From Cranoglanis bouderius (taxonomy: Eukaryota > Chordata > Actinopteri > Siluriformes > Cranoglanididae): a DNA stretch of 64,000 nucleotides. Position numbers and translations under genes: made by a program. The stretch lies in the NCBI GenBank assembly GCA_023630585.1, contig CM042546.1, positions 9,242,810-9,306,809 of the forward strand, read 5' to 3'. A model generated the notes under the pieces. It saw nothing but the letters and a program-made list of their open reading frames with translations, was not told the origin of the DNA and made no database searches. Positions within the stretch are counted from its first letter, which is position 1. Each line of letters opens with the position of its first letter. Shown here piece by piece: positions 32,668 to 45,913 of the stretch.

Positions 32668-34340
32668 TCGTTTAGAAACTATCAGAAATTCCTATTGTTG
32701 AGTTTACTGCTGACAGGAATTAGTTAGCTTGCTAATCTAGTCGAAACTTCCTAGCTAGCTCGCTAGACATCTTAACCAGCTCAACCGACAACACAGTACT
32801 GTCTTGGTGTGAGCTAAAAAGCTAGCTAAGGAAACAATCGCCAAAGTACATCTATCTAACTGTCTAACATGCTGACAAGGTTCATCTACCATTATACAAA
32901 ATACAATATCAAAACATGCTAACTTAGTCAACAACTTTGGCATGAACGTTTCAAATTAGCACAGCTAATGCAGCAAGCTAATCTCCTGTCTTTCCCCAGC
33001 TATCGTTAGCTAGTAAAAAAAAAAAAAAAAAAAAAATCTATAAAATGGACTTATGTTCGTAGATTGTATCTAAGATTTAATCTCTCTCTGATATAAAGCA
33101 CGCTTCAGTAATCAGTATAATACGTATAATAGTAATTCCACGACAGGGAAAAAAAGATTACTAACAAAAAAACTTGTCTTTGTAAGCTATCAGAAATTGT
33201 CGAGTTTAGCTAGCTAATACAACCTGACAGGAATTAGTTAGCTTGCTAATCTAGTCAAAACAAATCTATAATTTTTATAATCTACATTTCCATCCTTTTT
33301 AATCACTCTGGGATATACAGCATGTGTTGCTAGTCCTTTATATGATATACCATAATATTAGTATTATCACGAGCTTGCTAGCTATTAGCAAGTCAACGAC
33401 AGAGAAAAAAAACAGACACACTTGTCTTTCTAAACTATTAAAAATTCCCATGGTTGAGTTTAGCAAGCTCATATAACCTGACAGGAATTAGCTTGCTCAT
33501 CAAGTCTAACCTTGCTAGCTAGCTAGATATCGTAGTCAGCTCACCCAAAAATACAGTTCCAACCCTGATTTAAAATGTTCTAGCCGTGTTTTTAAATGAG
33601 CATAAAAGCTAGCTAGTGATGTGGGCTTACTAAAAGTATTGATGTGTGATGAAAATCCAGAATAAAGATAAATACATAGATAGATATAGCAACTTTAAAA
33701 ATAAATAAATAAATAAATAAACAAACAAATCAATCAATCAAACAGCTAAACACAAAATGCTAATCTCCTCCCTTTTCCCATCTAGTAAAACATGCTAGCT
33801 AGTAGAAAATTGACAACTTCTAATTATGTAACAAAATAGGACTTGACAGGTTAGCTAGTTAGCATGCTTGTCGTATCGCTTAGCTTATTCTATGACACCA
33901 GAGCTTATCTCATTTAAAAAGACGGCGACATTTTTAAGCGGGTCAGAGCATGAAAATTATTAGTCAGCTATCTTGGTGTGAGAATTTAAAATCAGCATAG
34001 CTAACGCAGCATGCTAATTTCGCCTCTTTTTCCAACTACTGCAACATGCTAGCTAGTAAAATTGTACCACGTTCTCACGGTTACGTTTAGCTAGCTGACA
34101 TGACATGACTTGACGGGGAGTATATATAACTCGCTATCTAATCCTAGATAGTTAGCTTACTGGCTACGCTAGTCACATGAGCTAACACTATTTTTAAAAA
34201 AGTCTATGTGCTTTTTTTTTTTTTTTTTTTTTTTTTAAATCTAGGCTGACAAGCTAGAAAGCTGAAGAACCGAGGAACCGAGCGCCGCACGCTATCCTCC
34301 CTGCTCTCTCCACCTAGCGCCGCATGCTAGCTGGTAGGTG
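32664..34340 (+). repeat. AGCTAGCT-rich degenerate duplicated region
   Basis: A block containing AACTATCAGAAATTCC, TTGAGTTTAGC, CCTGACAGGAATTAGTTAGC and TTGCTAATCTAGTC occurs near 32675, 33184 and 33432. Weaker copies of GCTAGCTAGTAAAA continue to about 34330. Long A- and T-runs lie at 33016-33036 and 34210-34236. No coding content. Confidence 0.65.
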
Positions 34341-34569
34341 GTCTCTGACTGGAAGAAGGTGACAGCTGGGCGTTTAAGGACATTTCAAAGAAGTTTTTGG
34401 CCCAAATCCGTCAGCGCTGGACGGAAGCGAGAAAGGGAACGACCTTCCAAAAAACACAGCGTCCAGCCGGAGCCGGATTTATCCGACAGGGAAAATTGGC
34501 AGTAGTGGATACGGACACAGCAACACCAAGCTAACACCTCCAACCTCCAACACATCCTTCTACACATGA

Positions 34570-34620
<51 letters not shown>

Positions 34621-34929
34621 ACCCAGTTATCCATATCGGCTTCTCAATTCCATGTGTTTTCACTTCTCCAAAAAATCACAAAACCTCTGTTCCTACAGGA
34701 TAGAACACAATCTTTGCTAACATTAACAATTCAGATGAGAGATATACATGACCTCTCAAGTACAACTAATCCAGTCTGATTAGGGCTTTGGTCTGAATAA
34801 TGATAACGTTGATCTAAATTAAACCATCAGAAAGTTTCTCCAAACGATGACTTATTATTGCTATGGTAACGTTGGTTTAATTTTCTCTGCACTGATAACT
34901 AGTTGATTTTCCTGTCCTTCTCTGCTCTT
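34341..34929. other. Unique spacer with CA array
   Basis: (CA)n at 34575-34618. The rest is complex with no recognised gene. The left edge of the transposon relic that follows is not sharply defined. Confidence 0.4.
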
Positions 34930-35445
34930 TATTCCATCTCGGTGTTAGACAAGCCGGGCGGAGGCAGTGTGATGCGCTGGGTAATGTTCTGCTGGGAAAC
35001 CTCGGGTTCTGCCATTCATGTGGATGTTACTTTGACCACCTACCTAAACATTGTTGCAGACCAAGTACACAACTTCATGGCAACGGTGTTCCCTAATGAC
35101 AGCGGCCTCTTTCAGCAGGATAATACTCCCTGACACACTGCAAACACCGTTCAGGAACGGTTTGAGGAACATGACAAAGAGTTTGAGGTGTCGACTCGGC
35201 CTCCGAATTCTACAGCTCTCAATCCGATCGAGCGTCTGTGGGACGTGCCGGACAAACAAGTCCGATCCGTGGAGGCCCCCACCTCGCAACTTACAGGATC
35301 TGCTGCTAACGTCTTGGTGCCAGATACCACAGCACACCTTCAGAGGTCTCGTGGAGTCCAGGCCTCGACGGGTCAGAGTTGTTTTGGTGGCACAAGGGGG
35401 ACCTACACGATATTATTCAGGTGGCTGAATAATAAAGTATTGTTT
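34930..35445 (+). mobile_element. Tc1-like transposase relic (C-terminal half)
   Basis: Readable transposase pieces: FQQDNTP near 35112-35130 followed by a stop at 35131-35133, then PPNSTALNPIERLWDVPDKQ in the same frame at about 35200-35260, then a switch by one base to a frame reading LLLTSWCQIPQHTFRGLVES near 35300-35360 and GGPTRYYSGG just before 35428. The catalytic Asp-Asn pair and the NPIE motif are recognisable. The SPDLNP context is changed to STALNP. The N-terminal half and the left terminus are missing. It is a third, separate Tc1 lineage in the window. Confidence 0.85.
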
Positions 35446-38137
35446 CATACTTTGAAACAAAATGGAGCTGGTAGTTGGAGCACTTCCAGAGAAAAAACAT
35501 GCCCTTCCAGAGAAAAAACATGCCTCGTGAGAATTTGTGGTTTGACGGGTTTGTGATTCGAAAGACAAACCAACAAGTGTTCAGAGGAAAACGATTAAAC
35601 TCGAATAACGTGAACATGTGCCAAAACACGTGAAGTTGAAGTGTAATGTTGCGTTGAGAATGCACAATGTGAACTAACACTGATGATTATCACTCCTTTT
35701 TTTCTGAAACAAACAGAATTGGATTTGGATTTTGGGGAGCGTTCCAAATCACTCCTTAAGTTGCACTTTAACGTAAACAGTGTGTGACGGCAGCAGAACC
35801 AACACTAACCATCTACAGTCTGGTAATGGCTAATACGATAAAGCTCATGCAATAACTCAGACTGGAGACCCACGATGGCAACGTGTTAGAATCGTCTACG
35901 GACGTGACGGGATTCGATGGCGCATTTACGTTCCGAATTACTAAACGTCGACTTAAAAAAAGGCTGCATTACTAATGGCTCTCGTGTCTTTCACAAGAGT
36001 GTAATAACACGTCCATGCTGTGTAATTAATGTGTCATTTAGGGCAGGTCTATTGAAAAGGTTTCATTTAGAGAAGCATCCTGAAAGGAACAGCACGAATT
36101 ATAATCGTAATAATAATAATAAGAAGAAGAGGAAGAAGAGTAATAATAATATTTAAAATTGTAATGATAGTGATGATAATAACGATAATAATAAGGTAGT
36201 CAAAAAATAAACAGTAAAACAGGCAAACGATACGCAACAAACACAATAAAATTTAAAATGTCAAATGGAAAAAGGAGAAAAAAAGAATATAGAAGTAATA
36301 TAAAAATAAAGGGTGAATAATAAAAGCAAGTTAAATGCTAAAGCCAAAAAAAAAATAAAAATCTAGCTAGCACAAGCCAGTCCGACCGAAGTTCACGCAT
36401 TACGTTTACGAAAGTCTGTTCCCATCAGACAAAAGTATTCGCGAAGCGTTCACCGAGTCTCGCTAACGAAAATGGTTAACTAAACCACTAACTAAACTAA
36501 CTAACTAAACTAAACCACGCCTCAAAACAAGCCGAAATTGTGACTAATTCCCGTTTTAATTTTTCATAACGTTCGCACCTACGATAACTAGCCGATTTCC
36601 GAAGGGCATGCATCCCATAATCCATTGCGTCGCCCAGCCTGTAAGAGACGGGAAGCAGTTTATGAACAAACATTTTTTTTCACTGCTGTATTTTCGTAAC
36701 AATTTTACTTTATTCCGTCTCGTCTAACAGACTGTAGGGTCGGTTGACCGGTTAAGCGTATCTTGGTAACCGGTAACCTAGCAACGTATTTAAAAAAAAA
36801 TGTAGGATGCTTTCAAATCCGTTTTCTCACAGGTTCCTCGGTAGATAAGAAGCATTGTGCGTTGTAAGACGACGCGCTCGAGGCGCGCACCTAAAGATTG
36901 TAGTTAGCGAACACAGAGGAGGCGGGGCTTAAATGAATCGCCGTTTTCAGAAATGAAGTGAAAGCAGATAACGAGTGAAAAAAGAAAGCGGATCGTTTCT
37001 TCGAGCTCTGATGGCGCGCCTCGTCGTGATCTTCGACAGGAGTTTAGTTTTCGCCAGAGTGACGTAACGTTTCTGATTTAGACGTGCGATTAAAAGACTC
37101 TGGTGTGAAAACACACGTGTTGCAAGTATGTCATTTTGCGGGGGAAGAAAGAAAAAAGCCGTCGATATCGTTTCTGCGGCTCGGTGGGGGGTTCGCGTCT
37201 CAATCACAGTGTCTCTCTCCGTCGATCTCACACCTTTATAATCACTTCTTCTTCTTTTTTTTTTTTTTTTATTTCATCACTTCCCTCCTCCTATGTTCAC
37301 TCGCTCAGAGCTCAGCCAATTAAAAGCTGAACCTGCTACAGGAAGCAGATCGTTTTATATCATCCAAAACCCCAATCAGGTTCCTGATAGCATCATCTTC
37401 GATTTTTTTTTTTCTTGTTTCTGCTCTTGTTTTTGTTGTTAATGTTAATATCTTCTCTCACTTTCAGCTGGCGAGGTTCTTAACTTTCTCTTCATCGCAC
37501 ATTTGCGTTTCTCTGTAATGTTTTTTTTTTTTATGTAAAGTCGATTTAAATTTCTCATTAGCGATAAGAATAATCATTTTATATAAATACATTTTTACTC
37601 GGTGCTTGTAGAAATAAAAGAAATTAAATAAATTACTACTACGACTACTACTACTACTACTACTACTAATAATAATAATAATAATAATAAAGATGATCAT
37701 TTCATTTATATAGTGCTGTACCAATAAAATTAAAAATAAATAAATAAACTTTTTTTTTTTTTTTTTACATTCCACTACATTTACATTCCACGGAATATAT
37801 ATGAAACATTTTACAAAAAAATTTAATATTGTATCAATCAAAATACTGCTTAAAATTATTTATATTTATTTTAAAAAAAGAGTAAAAGTATTGAGGGTCA
37901 AAATCTTACTGTCTTAATGTCATAAATCACAGCGTTATCAGATAAAGATTGTATTTAAGTTTATAAATACCATTTTGTTTTGTTTTTTTAATTTAATTAT
38001 CTGGAAAAAGAAAAAATGATTTTGAGGTAAAATGTTTTTGATTTAGCAAAAAAAAAATTTTTTCAAACTTTAAATGCTTAATTTATTCTGAGCAATTAAA
38101 ATAATCGAGGTGAGAGAATAATGAATTCATCTGCCCG
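35446..38137. other. Unique and AT-rich non-coding sequence
   Basis: A 22-bp tandem duplication of CCTTCCAGAGAAAAAACATG type lies at about 35482-35524. (AAT)/(AAG) repeats lie at 36105-36200, a T-run at 37255-37272 and a (CTA)n-(AAT)n array at 37636-37690. The section 36590-37240 is more complex and CpG-containing. No gene is recognised. Confidence 0.45.
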
Positions 38138-38149
38138 CTACCACCTGAA

Positions 38150-38450
38150 GCCGAGGCGGACATGTACAGAGGCCACGCCTTCTTCACTGAGACTGACAGA
38201 TACATAGGCCACGCCTCCTTCTCTGAGTGACAGATGCAGAGGCCACACCTCCTTCACTGACACTAATGTGAACAGAGGCCACGCCTCCTTCACTGAGACT
38301 GACAGGTACAGAGGCCACGCCTCTTTCACTGAGACTGACAGGTACAGAGGCCATGCCTCCTTCACTGAGACTGACATGTACAGGGCACACGCCTCCTTCA
38401 CTGAGACCGACAGATAATAAGGCCACGCCTCCTTCCCCAGAACAGACAGT
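38150..38450 (+). repeat. 36-bp minisatellite related to the 6.2-kb array
   Basis: About eight copies of GAGGCCACGCCTCCTTCACT followed by GAGACTGACAGGTACA. The period is 36 bp (ACGC at 38281 and 38317). The first 28 bases of the unit match the unit at 6236-6820, and the last part differs (GGTACA versus CAAGA). Both arrays read in the same direction. Confidence 0.92.
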
Positions 38451-38959
38451 TCTCCTGATTTTCTTTTTGGTAAAGCTAAATATGAATCATATTTAACTAT
38501 AAGAATATGATAAATAATAATATTGTGAAAGTAATGATACAGAACACCGTATCAAATTGTACCTTCACAGTTAGTTTTCATAACAAAGCAAAATTCATAA
38601 AAACATGTTTTAAACCCTGCAGAGTTGCCCTGGCAGGCTGCTAATTAAAAACACAGCTATGACTGTTTTGATACCAACATTAATGCAAAAACAATTTGTC
38701 ACTTAATCAAGCTGTTTTCATTTACTCTGTGTTATTAAAATAAATGAGTAATAAAATGTGAGAAAAATTAATTAAACCACTCGTTACCACCTGAAGCAGT
38801 CGTTTGTGTTCGTCATTGTTTTATAGTTTAGCACCTCAGCTGGAACGCTACTCCAGTTCCTAAATATCAGCAGTTCCTTCCTAATTAAAATTTGTGAAAA
38901 TCAACAAATGCCTCCTTTACAGGTTTCTTCTTGCATCTGCATTTCAGACTACTGAGACT
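38451..38959. other. Unique AT-rich spacer
   Basis: The string TACCACCTGAAGC at 38785-38797 repeats one just left of the minisatellite (TACCACCTGAAGC at 38138-38150), with weaker similarity upstream of each, so the array may lie inside a duplicated segment. No gene is seen. Confidence 0.4.
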
Positions 38960-40270
38960 GGAAGAGGTGGATGAAGGGATGGATGAGTCAATGGATAGCT
39001 GATTTCATACACAGAAGTATGGAGAGGTAGGAGGGTGGACGCACATGTGAATGGATGAGTAGATGAATGGTGGGTAGGTGGATGGATGAAGGATGTGTGG
39101 GTAAATGGGTGGATGAACAGGCAGATTGATAAAAGATGGATGGATGATGAGATGGATGAATGGATGAATGCATGGCTGGGTGTGTGGATGGATGAATGCA
39201 TGAGTGCATGGCTGGGTGTGTGGATGGATGAATGCATGGCTGGGTGTATGGATGGATGAATGCATGAATGCATGGCTGGGTGTGTGGATGGATGAATGCA
39301 TGAATGCATGGCTGGGTGTGTAGATGGATGAATGGCTGGGTGGATGAATAGATTAATTGAATAGTGGGTGGGTGGATGGACGTTGGATCGATGGATGAAC
39401 GTATGGTTCATGGATGGTAGCAAATGGCTCAATGAATGGATGGACTGAGGGGAAGACAAATGGATGTATGGGTGTACGAATGCATGAAAGGATAGATGGA
39501 TGAATTCATGAGTGGATGCATGGATGGGCAGCTAAGTGGTGGGTTAATGGATGGGTGGGGGATGGGTATATGAATGAGTGGATGAATGGATAGTGAATTG
39601 ATGGATGAAGTCATTGTAGATGGATATATCAAAGGATGGATCGATGGATGCATGTACAAACTGGTGATTGTGTGAATGGATGGATGAAGGTATGAGTGGT
39701 CAGGGTTGAGTGGATGAACAGTTTTGTGGATAGTTGAATAGATGGGTGGATGAATGGATGCGTAGAGGAAGAGGGGACTGGATGGATGGATGGTAGATGG
39801 ATGGATGAAGGAAAGAATGGATGAAGGGATTGGTAGATGGATGAATGAAAGGTGGCTAGATGGATGGGTCAAAGGGTGGATGGATGGTTGAATTCAAGTA
39901 CAAATTGATGACTGGGTGAATAGGCCAAAAGATGAATGAATGGGTGAGTGGATGGATGGATAGATGAAGGGATGAGTGGTTGAGTGGATAAACAGTTTTG
40001 TGGATAGTTGAATACAAGGGTAGAAGGATGGATGGATGGAGGGATGGATGACTGGGTGATTGGATGGATGAGTGTTAGGGGGTTGTGGAGTTTTGTGGAT
40101 AAATGAATACATGGGTAGGAGAATGGATGGATGGCTGGATGGGTAGATGAATAGATGATTGATGACTGGGTGATTGGATGGATGGATGGAGGAATGAGTG
40201 TTTGGGGGCTTGTGGTGTTTTGTGGATAGTTGAATAGATGTGTAGAAGAATGGATGGATGTCAGAACTTT
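38960..40270 (+). repeat. 1.3-kb degenerate (GGAT)n/(GAATG)n array
   Basis: Tetranucleotide GGAT/GGAC units mixed with ATGAATGCATG and GGCTGGGTGTGTGGATGGAT. The latter forms a local higher-order repeat of about 40-55 bp between 39160 and 39330. His/Ser/Pro-rich minus-strand open frames (up to 171 codons) are repeat translations. Confidence 0.92.
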
Positions 40271-40287
40271 GACAGCAGATCACAGCT

Positions 40288-40385
40288 ACATATTAATGCA
40301 CTTGTTCTAATAGATTATGTTACCGTTTCTATAGCAACAGCTCATTCACAGGGATTCGGTATCCCGGAGTGTAAATGGGAGTGAA
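40288..40385 (+). mobile_element. Dispersed inverted-terminus family, left-middle fragment
   Basis: Carries ATATTAATGCACTTGTTCTA, GTTACCGTTTCTATAGCAAC and AGCTCATTCACAGGGA. These blocks match 15720-15750, 5850-5887 and 47275-47300 in family order. Neither terminus nor the GGAAGGAGTCTCC core is present. Confidence 0.55.
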
Positions 40386-42744
40386 TTGGTTTAATATCTC
40401 TAAAAACCAAACTCCAGTACTTTCTTTTCTAGCTTTGAGCCCTCTGTCCAAAAGTTGCCCTTTTCTTCCTGCAGATCTTTTCCTCACCTTTTAAGACGCT
40501 CAAGAAGTTTCAAATTGGCATCTTTTATATAACCTCTTTACAAAAAAAAAATAAAAGCCATAGCTCTGCCGTGGTGCTAAAACCCTGTGGAGATAAACTT
40601 TAAAAACCCCCGGTGCTCCTTTCAAACTCCTCTCTCCTCGGACTCTTTGTTGATAAGCCGTGGAAAGGTCTGCGAGACGCTGGCGTCGGATTTGGACCCT
40701 CCCCCCCCCGCTGTAGTCTGAAATTGGGTCTGTACTTTCCCGGCCTCTATGCTTTACTTTTTAAACGTTTATTCCGTGTGAAGCCTGGATTAAACGCAGA
40801 TTAGCATGTCATGAGGTGCAGGAGACAAGAGACGAGGTATACCACGGGCTTACGGTGTGGTGGTGCAGAAACACGAGCCAAGAAGCAAGCGTATGGAGCG
40901 AGAACCACATCAGCGTCGTCTACAGGAGCAGCAGGAGTGGCGTGCTGAGACGGGAGGTGTGTATGTGGGTGTGAAGCTGGAGATTTGCCCAGACATTAGG
41001 TGTGAAACAGATGTAACTTCTAAAAAAAAAAATTAAAAAAAAAATTACCTGAAGAATTATGAAACCGTTTACTTCTCGTGTCCTGGTTTTCCTCATTCCT
41101 GATTCACGTTACCTCCCGGTTCTTTTAATTAGTCTCATTTCATCTCAGTGGTCTCCCAAAACAAATTTTTCATTCCAGACATACAGGACACACGCCTACT
41201 AGGCACCTGCTGGGTGGTTAACACTGCAGTCCCTGATTCAGTACACACCCCGTTTTCTTCTAGTGAATAGCAATTACGAATGTTTTTTTTTTTTTTTTAT
41301 ATGGAGTAAATATTATTCCGCTTTGTAAGACCCAAGTAATAAATATAACAATATTTAAAACTCATAAAACATATCAGATATTAAACATATTAAAAAGGAA
41401 ACTGAAAAAAAAACAATTATTTCAAGCTGAGAAAACTACAGTAAGTCATTCGTGTCGCTTGTAGTCGGTCACTTGTGGGCGTGGCCTTGTTTTTTTGTTT
41501 ATGATTGAGAAACAATAGTAGCTATATACAGCTATCAAGTTATACACAAATTAAATAACACACTAATCAGTGTGAAGATCGTCGCCCCCCCCCACCCCCC
41601 ATACAAGCCATTATACTAAACTGTACCTGCTGCGTACACGCACCAGAAGTACCGACGATCTCCGCTACTTCCTTCCGAACATTATTTTTCTTCGTAAAGT
41701 CTCTATACACATTTAATGACCGGATGAGATGAAAAAAAAATTACGTTTTCCATCCGTTTTTGCGTCAAACAGTAAACAGGAACTAACCGCAGGTAGGAAT
41801 TAAAGTCGTGAGCGGGGAACCGAAGAAACGTCGCACCACAGGATTGGTCCGAGGAATTTAATGTGTCGCATGTAATTTGCGTAAAATGAAGAAAATCTGA
41901 ATACAAATGTTGATGAAATCGCCGCTCGGTGTCACATGCTCATGTAGAATATTCGTAAGCGTCTGTTGCTTTGTTGTTTGCTAGCTTAAGATTAAGTTTA
42001 ACTAGCTCAAGTTTGTTTAACTTAAGTTAACGCAGTATTGGTTTCATGATGTCATCATATATCCAATTGAAATGGTCACAAACGTTCGCTCGTAGTACAC
42101 AGTGATAATTTGCGACGTCTTAACGGCCAGCACTTGACATCATCGCCCCCTCCGTCATGGATAATTCATCGCACAGCTCATTGGCGTTGTCGTCTGACGC
42201 ATGGACTCATTTTTATGGATTCACCCTCAGGGCCATGTTCAAACACATTAGCCGCTTTCCCTCTCCTCCCCAAAACCCCCATCAGATCTGAGCGAAGAAG
42301 GAGGCGAGGTTATTAGTTGGGGGAAACGGAGCACCATGGGGCCGAGCCGGCGCCGAGACAAGCGACAGGATCATTGGATTCGGTCACGGAGTTGTGGATA
42401 AAACTCATCTATCTGACTCTGGGAAGTGGGAATGAGGTGTCTTTAGAGGAATGGGACGCTCAGGAAGGATGTAATGCAAATGGGTAATGAGGCAAAGCGC
42501 TAACGGCTACGCTGCAGGAACAGGAAGTTCCGCGCAGTCAACACTCTGGTTTGTATAGCGAGCGCAGTGTACACTGAACACCAAACAAAGTGTAGAGCAA
42601 ATATTAGTGTTTCTTCTTCTGATGAAAAAGCTCAATGATGTGAAAATTGGCGCCGTCCCACGTTGGCTCTGTAGCAGGTGTGTTCAAACTCGAGCTTTTT
42701 TATTTGGAGTGAGGGAAAAAAAGTGAGGGAACAACGCAAGCACG
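40386..42744. other. Unique non-coding sequence
   Basis: No gene is recognised. A C-run lies at 41586-41603 and a T-run at 41284-41300. The sections 40790-41000 and 42110-42560 are complex and CpG-containing. AACAGGAACTAACC at 41776-41789 is a small match to the dispersed family. Confidence 0.4.
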
Positions 42745-42958
42745 AACAGGAACTAACATTAAATGTAACTATAAACAGATAAAAAGTATGACATGCTTGT
42801 TAGTACATAAAACATTGTAATTGTTGGCAGCTGTGGTATAAGAGGAATAAAACACTTAAGGGACGTGCTGTTATAGGAAAATAATCAACTTCAGCAACGG
42901 TAACAGTAACCCCGCTCCATCACACCACCCCATCGTTGATTATTTTCCTGTAATAGCA
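42745..42958 (+). mobile_element. Dispersed inverted-terminus family, right end plus an opposed second terminus
   Basis: The right half of the family (AACAGGAACTAACATTAAAT, ACTATAAACAGATAAAAAGT, GCTGTGGTATAAGAGGAATA) ends at the terminus TGCTGTTATAGGAAAATAAT then CAAC (42866-42889). After 45 bases an inverse-complement terminus GTTGATTATTTTCCTGTAAT then AGCA occupies 42935-42958. The pair can fold into a hairpin. It is either the left end of a second copy or a terminal palindrome of the family. Confidence 0.7.
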
Positions 42959-43498
42959 TAACACACTGTTGTTTATTACTTATATATAAGATAGATATGT
43001 AGATATATAAGCTAGTCGTACATTTATGGGAAAACACTGTTTGATTTTTTGCGTAGGCACTATTTGTTCAACATTCAAATCTTAACATACTAAACATTCC
43101 TAGAAGTTGAAACGTTTTTATTTATAGCTAGCTTAAGTCCTATTAATAATTCTAACAGTCAAATACAACCTATAACCTATAAGTGGATTAAATGTATAAA
43201 AAAATAAACATTTCATTCAATTTAAAATAAAAACGAATCTCAGAGGTATACGTATTTCCATATTAAATAATCAATACTTTCAAATCGATCAAATCTTTTA
43301 ATCAAATAGCTATTTTTTCACTGTTAGCGTCAGTGAAAAAATATTAATTATATAAAAAATTATATGAAAAATATAAATTAGCGCAGAAGCTTAACAGAAA
43401 TCGGTTTAAAAAGAAAAAAAAGGATCCGGTCGGTTGCTACGATCCCAAATCTGAGACTGTAACGTATCCGGATCCATGACTGGGAATTAATTTGGGAA

Positions 43499-43534
<36 letters not shown>

Positions 43535-44498
43535 GAATAAAATGGATAATTTCACCCCGTTTTAACATTCCACAAAAGCTAATCTAAGAGCTAATCGATA
43601 TAAATACACCAAACACAAGAAGAGCTGATGTTGTGATTGGACAGACGGGTCGAGTGACCTTTAACCCTGCAATTGGCAAATCCAGAGCCACTTTCGCGCC
43701 TTGCGTCTGAGCTCACCGGGTTAATCGAGCGCGTGATTGGAGCATTTGGAGTTCGGTTTGAGCTCTCGCCCCGACCCCCCCTGACCCCCCCGACGGTTTT
43801 CTCTCACCTCACGTACATCATCCGACTTTAAGACGACGTCAAAATGTCCGAACGTCCACAAACATCCAGCGAGTGTTTATTTTCTCTTATTGTTTCTATC
43901 CAGCAACAGCTGATTGCTGATATTCTAATATTCTTACTGTATTATATTTTTACAACTTTGCAAATCTAATAAAACCAAAAATCTATTTCACACCGAGTGA
44001 AGACCAAGAAAATATCACACACTGTTATAAAAAAAAAAAAAAAATCTAACAATCAACATTTAAAGAAATTCCTCTGTAATATGTTTCCAGTTGGAGATTG
44101 GAATGAACATTTCATGTTAGATTTAACAAAACTTTATTGAGATTTTTTTTTTGTTTTGTTTCGTTTCTTAAAGAAAAACTCTTTTAAACTTAAAATTTTA
44201 AGGAAAAAAGGTTTTAAATCACACAATATGACTCCATGCGTATCTGCTCCAGTTACTGTGGTTTATAGAGGAAGGTTCATAAAAGAAATTGACGCGTATA
44301 TTAGCATATATTTCGGGAAACTAGCTTCTCAGTGGTACACGACGTGATGTTATTGTGAAGTGGGCGGAGCTTCAGATAACGTGTCGCTTACATCAGCAGT
44401 GAAATAAACATTCTTCCGTCGAGTTTCGATATTTTTTATTGTTACTAAAGTTTGTCTTATAAACACAATTTGTCAAAGCAACTGAAGAATTTTCTGGA
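42959..44498. other. AT-rich non-coding sequence
   Basis: An A-run of about 31 lies at 43500-43530, another at 44030-44044, and C-runs near 43772-43791. No gene is recognised. Confidence 0.45.
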
Positions 44499-44991
44499 GT
44501 CCAAAATGATTGGCACCCCTAAATAATATCTGAAATAAATGCAAGCAAATCCTTAACATCCTTAAAAAAAAAAATTTCATAAAATTTCTCTCCGTTTCCA
44601 GAAACTTCCAGACCACCAGATCCAAGCTGGCACTGGTGTAAAACTGGTTCCTCGTCCATCACCATGGAGACACTAACGAGCTTTGGTTCAGGAGGTACAT
44701 TTCATCATATGGTTCGGCTCTACATCGGCTCTGCATCTTTCTGGTTGCCTCCGCCAGAAGGTTCCAGCTATAGATGGTAGATAATGAGCATCTAAATCAG
44801 CACTGAATCAGCGTTTTGGAACGTCTATGTGCACAAATATTCGGATATGAATGAGATTAAAACATTGCTGATGGAGGAGGAGGAGGAGGAGGAGTCCGAG
44901 ATCGTCTACAAGCATCTCCAACCTCGTTAGAAGGCACAGACATAACTCTTCCTGGAATTCGCACCATGGGTGGGGTGCCAATAATTTTGAC
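44499..44991. mobile_element. Short non-autonomous Tc1-like element
   Basis: Left terminus GTCCAAAATGATTGGCACCC (44499-44518) and right terminus GGGTGCCAATAATTTTGAC (44973-44991) are inverted complements with one or two mismatches, a pattern I know from fish Tc1-like elements. The ~450-bp interior has a (GGA)n tract at 44874-44893 and no transposase motif that I can read. It is an internally deleted or highly decayed copy. Confidence 0.65.
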
Positions 44992-45852
44992 AAAAACCAA
45001 GACGAAACTGGCACTACTTAGGAAATTCAAGTACTAAATAAAACTAATGTATTGTCTCCATGCGCTGAGACTGAAATTAATTATCCCTCGCTGTGTGCAT
45101 TAATTGTTTTATAAATATTGCGTATTATAAATGAAGTTTTATATTTGATTTCTGTTCATCATTCTTTTATTTATTTATTTATTTGTTTGTTTGTTTATTT
45201 ATTTATTTAAAGCTGCATAAAAGAGACGATTTCCATCTTTCCACGTCCTCACGCTGCCGTGTTTCATCATCTCTTGGCTCGCTCACTTGGGCGGCCGGCG
45301 TGATAAAAACATGCCAGTGTACCGGAGGGGTCTGTGGGTGGGCACCGCCCCCCCCATACCCCCCCCCCCCCCAATGAATTTCATTGGCTCCTGATGACAT
45401 CATGACGAGCCGGCGAGCTCTCGGTGCAACTTCACCAAGTGCGCTTTGTCCTGAGACGCCTGCAGAGACACGTTTACTCAAAATCCCAGTTCTAAAATGC
45501 CTAACTATACAAATATACAGTGGAGTGCAGAAGTTTGTACACCCCCATGGTTTCTGGGTAGGAAAAAAAAAAAAAAAAAAAAAAAAGATATATTTACAAA
45601 AATAAATAATAAGAAATGTGGGTGTATCACGCAATAATCCAAAACATAATAATTTAAGTTATTTATTATTTAATATTTAATCAAGAAATCACAGAATTCA
45701 TTATATTGTTTTATTATTAATATGCAATGTTAATTATAATATTAATGTTATTAGCATTAAATATTTGGCCATTTGGTTACTTATGAAGAAAAATCTGAGA
45801 AATGAAAAAATGTGCTGTTGCTATTAAATATAATAATGATGATAATAATAAC

Positions 45853-45913
<61 letters not shown>

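Noticed and set aside
38944..40283. Minus-strand open frames of up to 171 codons rich in His, Ser, Pro and Ile
   Set aside because: Translation of the degenerate GGAT/GAATG array. Composition follows the repeat.
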